64,000 nucleotides of DNA from Isoptericola halalbus (GTDB lineage Bacteria > Actinomycetota > Actinomycetes > Actinomycetales > Cellulomonadaceae). Below, in pieces: positions 63,660-64,000 of this stretch; position 1 is the stretch's first letter; every line of letters starts with the position of its first letter. Where the stretch lies: positions 162,252 to 226,251 of the forward strand of contig VJZX01000004.1 of NCBI GenBank assembly GCA_009663185.1. Direction: 5' to 3'. Both the position numbers and the translations under genes were made by a program. The notes beneath the pieces were generated by a model. The model searched no databases. It was not told the origin of the DNA and worked only from the letters and a program-made list of their open reading frames with translations.

Positions 63660-64000
63660 ATGGATCGCGGACCGCTCGACCGGCGTCGCCCGCGCCTCTT
63701 CCTCGCGGCGGCGCTGGCGGTGGTGGTCGTTCTGGGCACGGTCGGCGCGTCGCACTGGCAGTCCGGTGCGCGCGCGCTCGACGGGCTCGGGCTGGCGCTC
63801 GCCCTCGTGTCCCCCGTCCTGATCGCCACGCTGGGCGCCCGACGGCCGGTCGCCGCCATCCTGGCCGCGGTCGGCGCGATCGGCGCCTACCTCGCACTGG
63901 GGTACGCGTGGGGCCCGGCGCTCGGCGGGGCCGTCGGCGTGCTCGCGACGGTGCTGCTCACCGGCCCCGCGGCGCGCGCCCGGGTTCTCGCGTGGTCCGG
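63660..64000 (+). CDS. Partial membrane protein, probable sensor histidine kinase N-terminus
   Basis: The frame is open to the window edge (113 codons), so the gene is truncated by the window. A basic N-terminus (MDRGPLDRRRPRLF) is followed by four hydrophobic segments: ALAVVVVLGTVG, LGLALALVSPVLIATLGARR, AAILAAVGAIGAYLALGY and GPALGGAVGVLATVLL. The GARRPVAA and LGYAWGPALG arrangement resembles the N-terminal domain of NarL-type histidine kinases. A kinase domain would have to lie beyond 64000 to confirm this. Confidence 0.65.
   Translation, partial: MDRGPLDRRRPRLFLAAALAVVVVLGTVGASHWQSGARALDGLGLALALVSPVLIATLGARRPVAAILAAVGAIGAYLALGYAWGPALGGAVGVLATVLLTGPAARARVLAWS

Overview
The window is about 72-73% GC and reads as a chromosomal segment of a high-GC actinobacterium of the order Micrococcales, most likely Cellulomonadaceae or Promicromonosporaceae. 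The family is an inference from protein style, gene order and the frequency of leaderless starts. No integrase, transposase, rRNA or CRISPR array was seen.

Layout. Positions 154-14603 hold single genes and short operons of housekeeping metabolism: a thioredoxin-like lipoprotein with CcdA and a peroxidase, a MarR/SDR divergent pair, the NAD(P)HX repair enzyme, an LLM oxidoreductase, AcpS, a MazG-like protein, GlmS, CoaA, a DedA membrane protein, peptide deformylase and GlmM. Positions 14708-48935 are almost entirely the core gene-expression block on the minus strand: rplM-rpsI; infA-rpmJ-rpsM-rpsK-rpoA-rplQ; secY-adk-map; the complete S10/spc cluster from rpsJ to rplO; rpsL-rpsG, fusA and tuf; and rpoB-rpoC. 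rplJ-rplL and rplK-rplA with nusG, secE and tRNA-Trp follow at 48543-58624. The end of the window has an ABC-2 exporter coupled to a NarL-type two-component system, an adenosine-deaminase-family enzyme and the start of a membrane protein that is probably another histidine kinase.

The most unusual part is at 49812-55633. Between rplA and rplJ lies a same-strand cluster of five genes: an ECF-like sigma factor, a 170-residue protein with a beta-sandwich-like tail (ATGA overlap with the sigma gene), a cytoplasmic subtilase with seven exact PFTSH repeats, a TPR-CHAT caspase-like protease with an intact His/Cys dyad, and a 42-residue pre-peptide with a signal sequence. Two proteases next to a sigma factor and a small partner look like a proteolysis-controlled signalling or defence module, comparable in logic to TPR-CHAT/Csx30/RpoE of type III-E CRISPR systems but without any CRISPR component here. 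Its function is not shown by the sequence.

Regulation. About fifteen single or first genes have a -10-like hexamer (NAnnnT, often TAGnnT) ending 6-7 nt before the start codon and no Shine-Dalgarno, so they are probably leaderless. Genes inside operons use Shine-Dalgarno sites or stop/start overlaps. GC-rich hairpins close most operons. A 20-bp-period repeat with core GAGGTAG sits at the 3' ends of three genes, and in two of them supplies the stop codon. rpoC ends in a 38-bp near-perfect inverted repeat built from the same unit.
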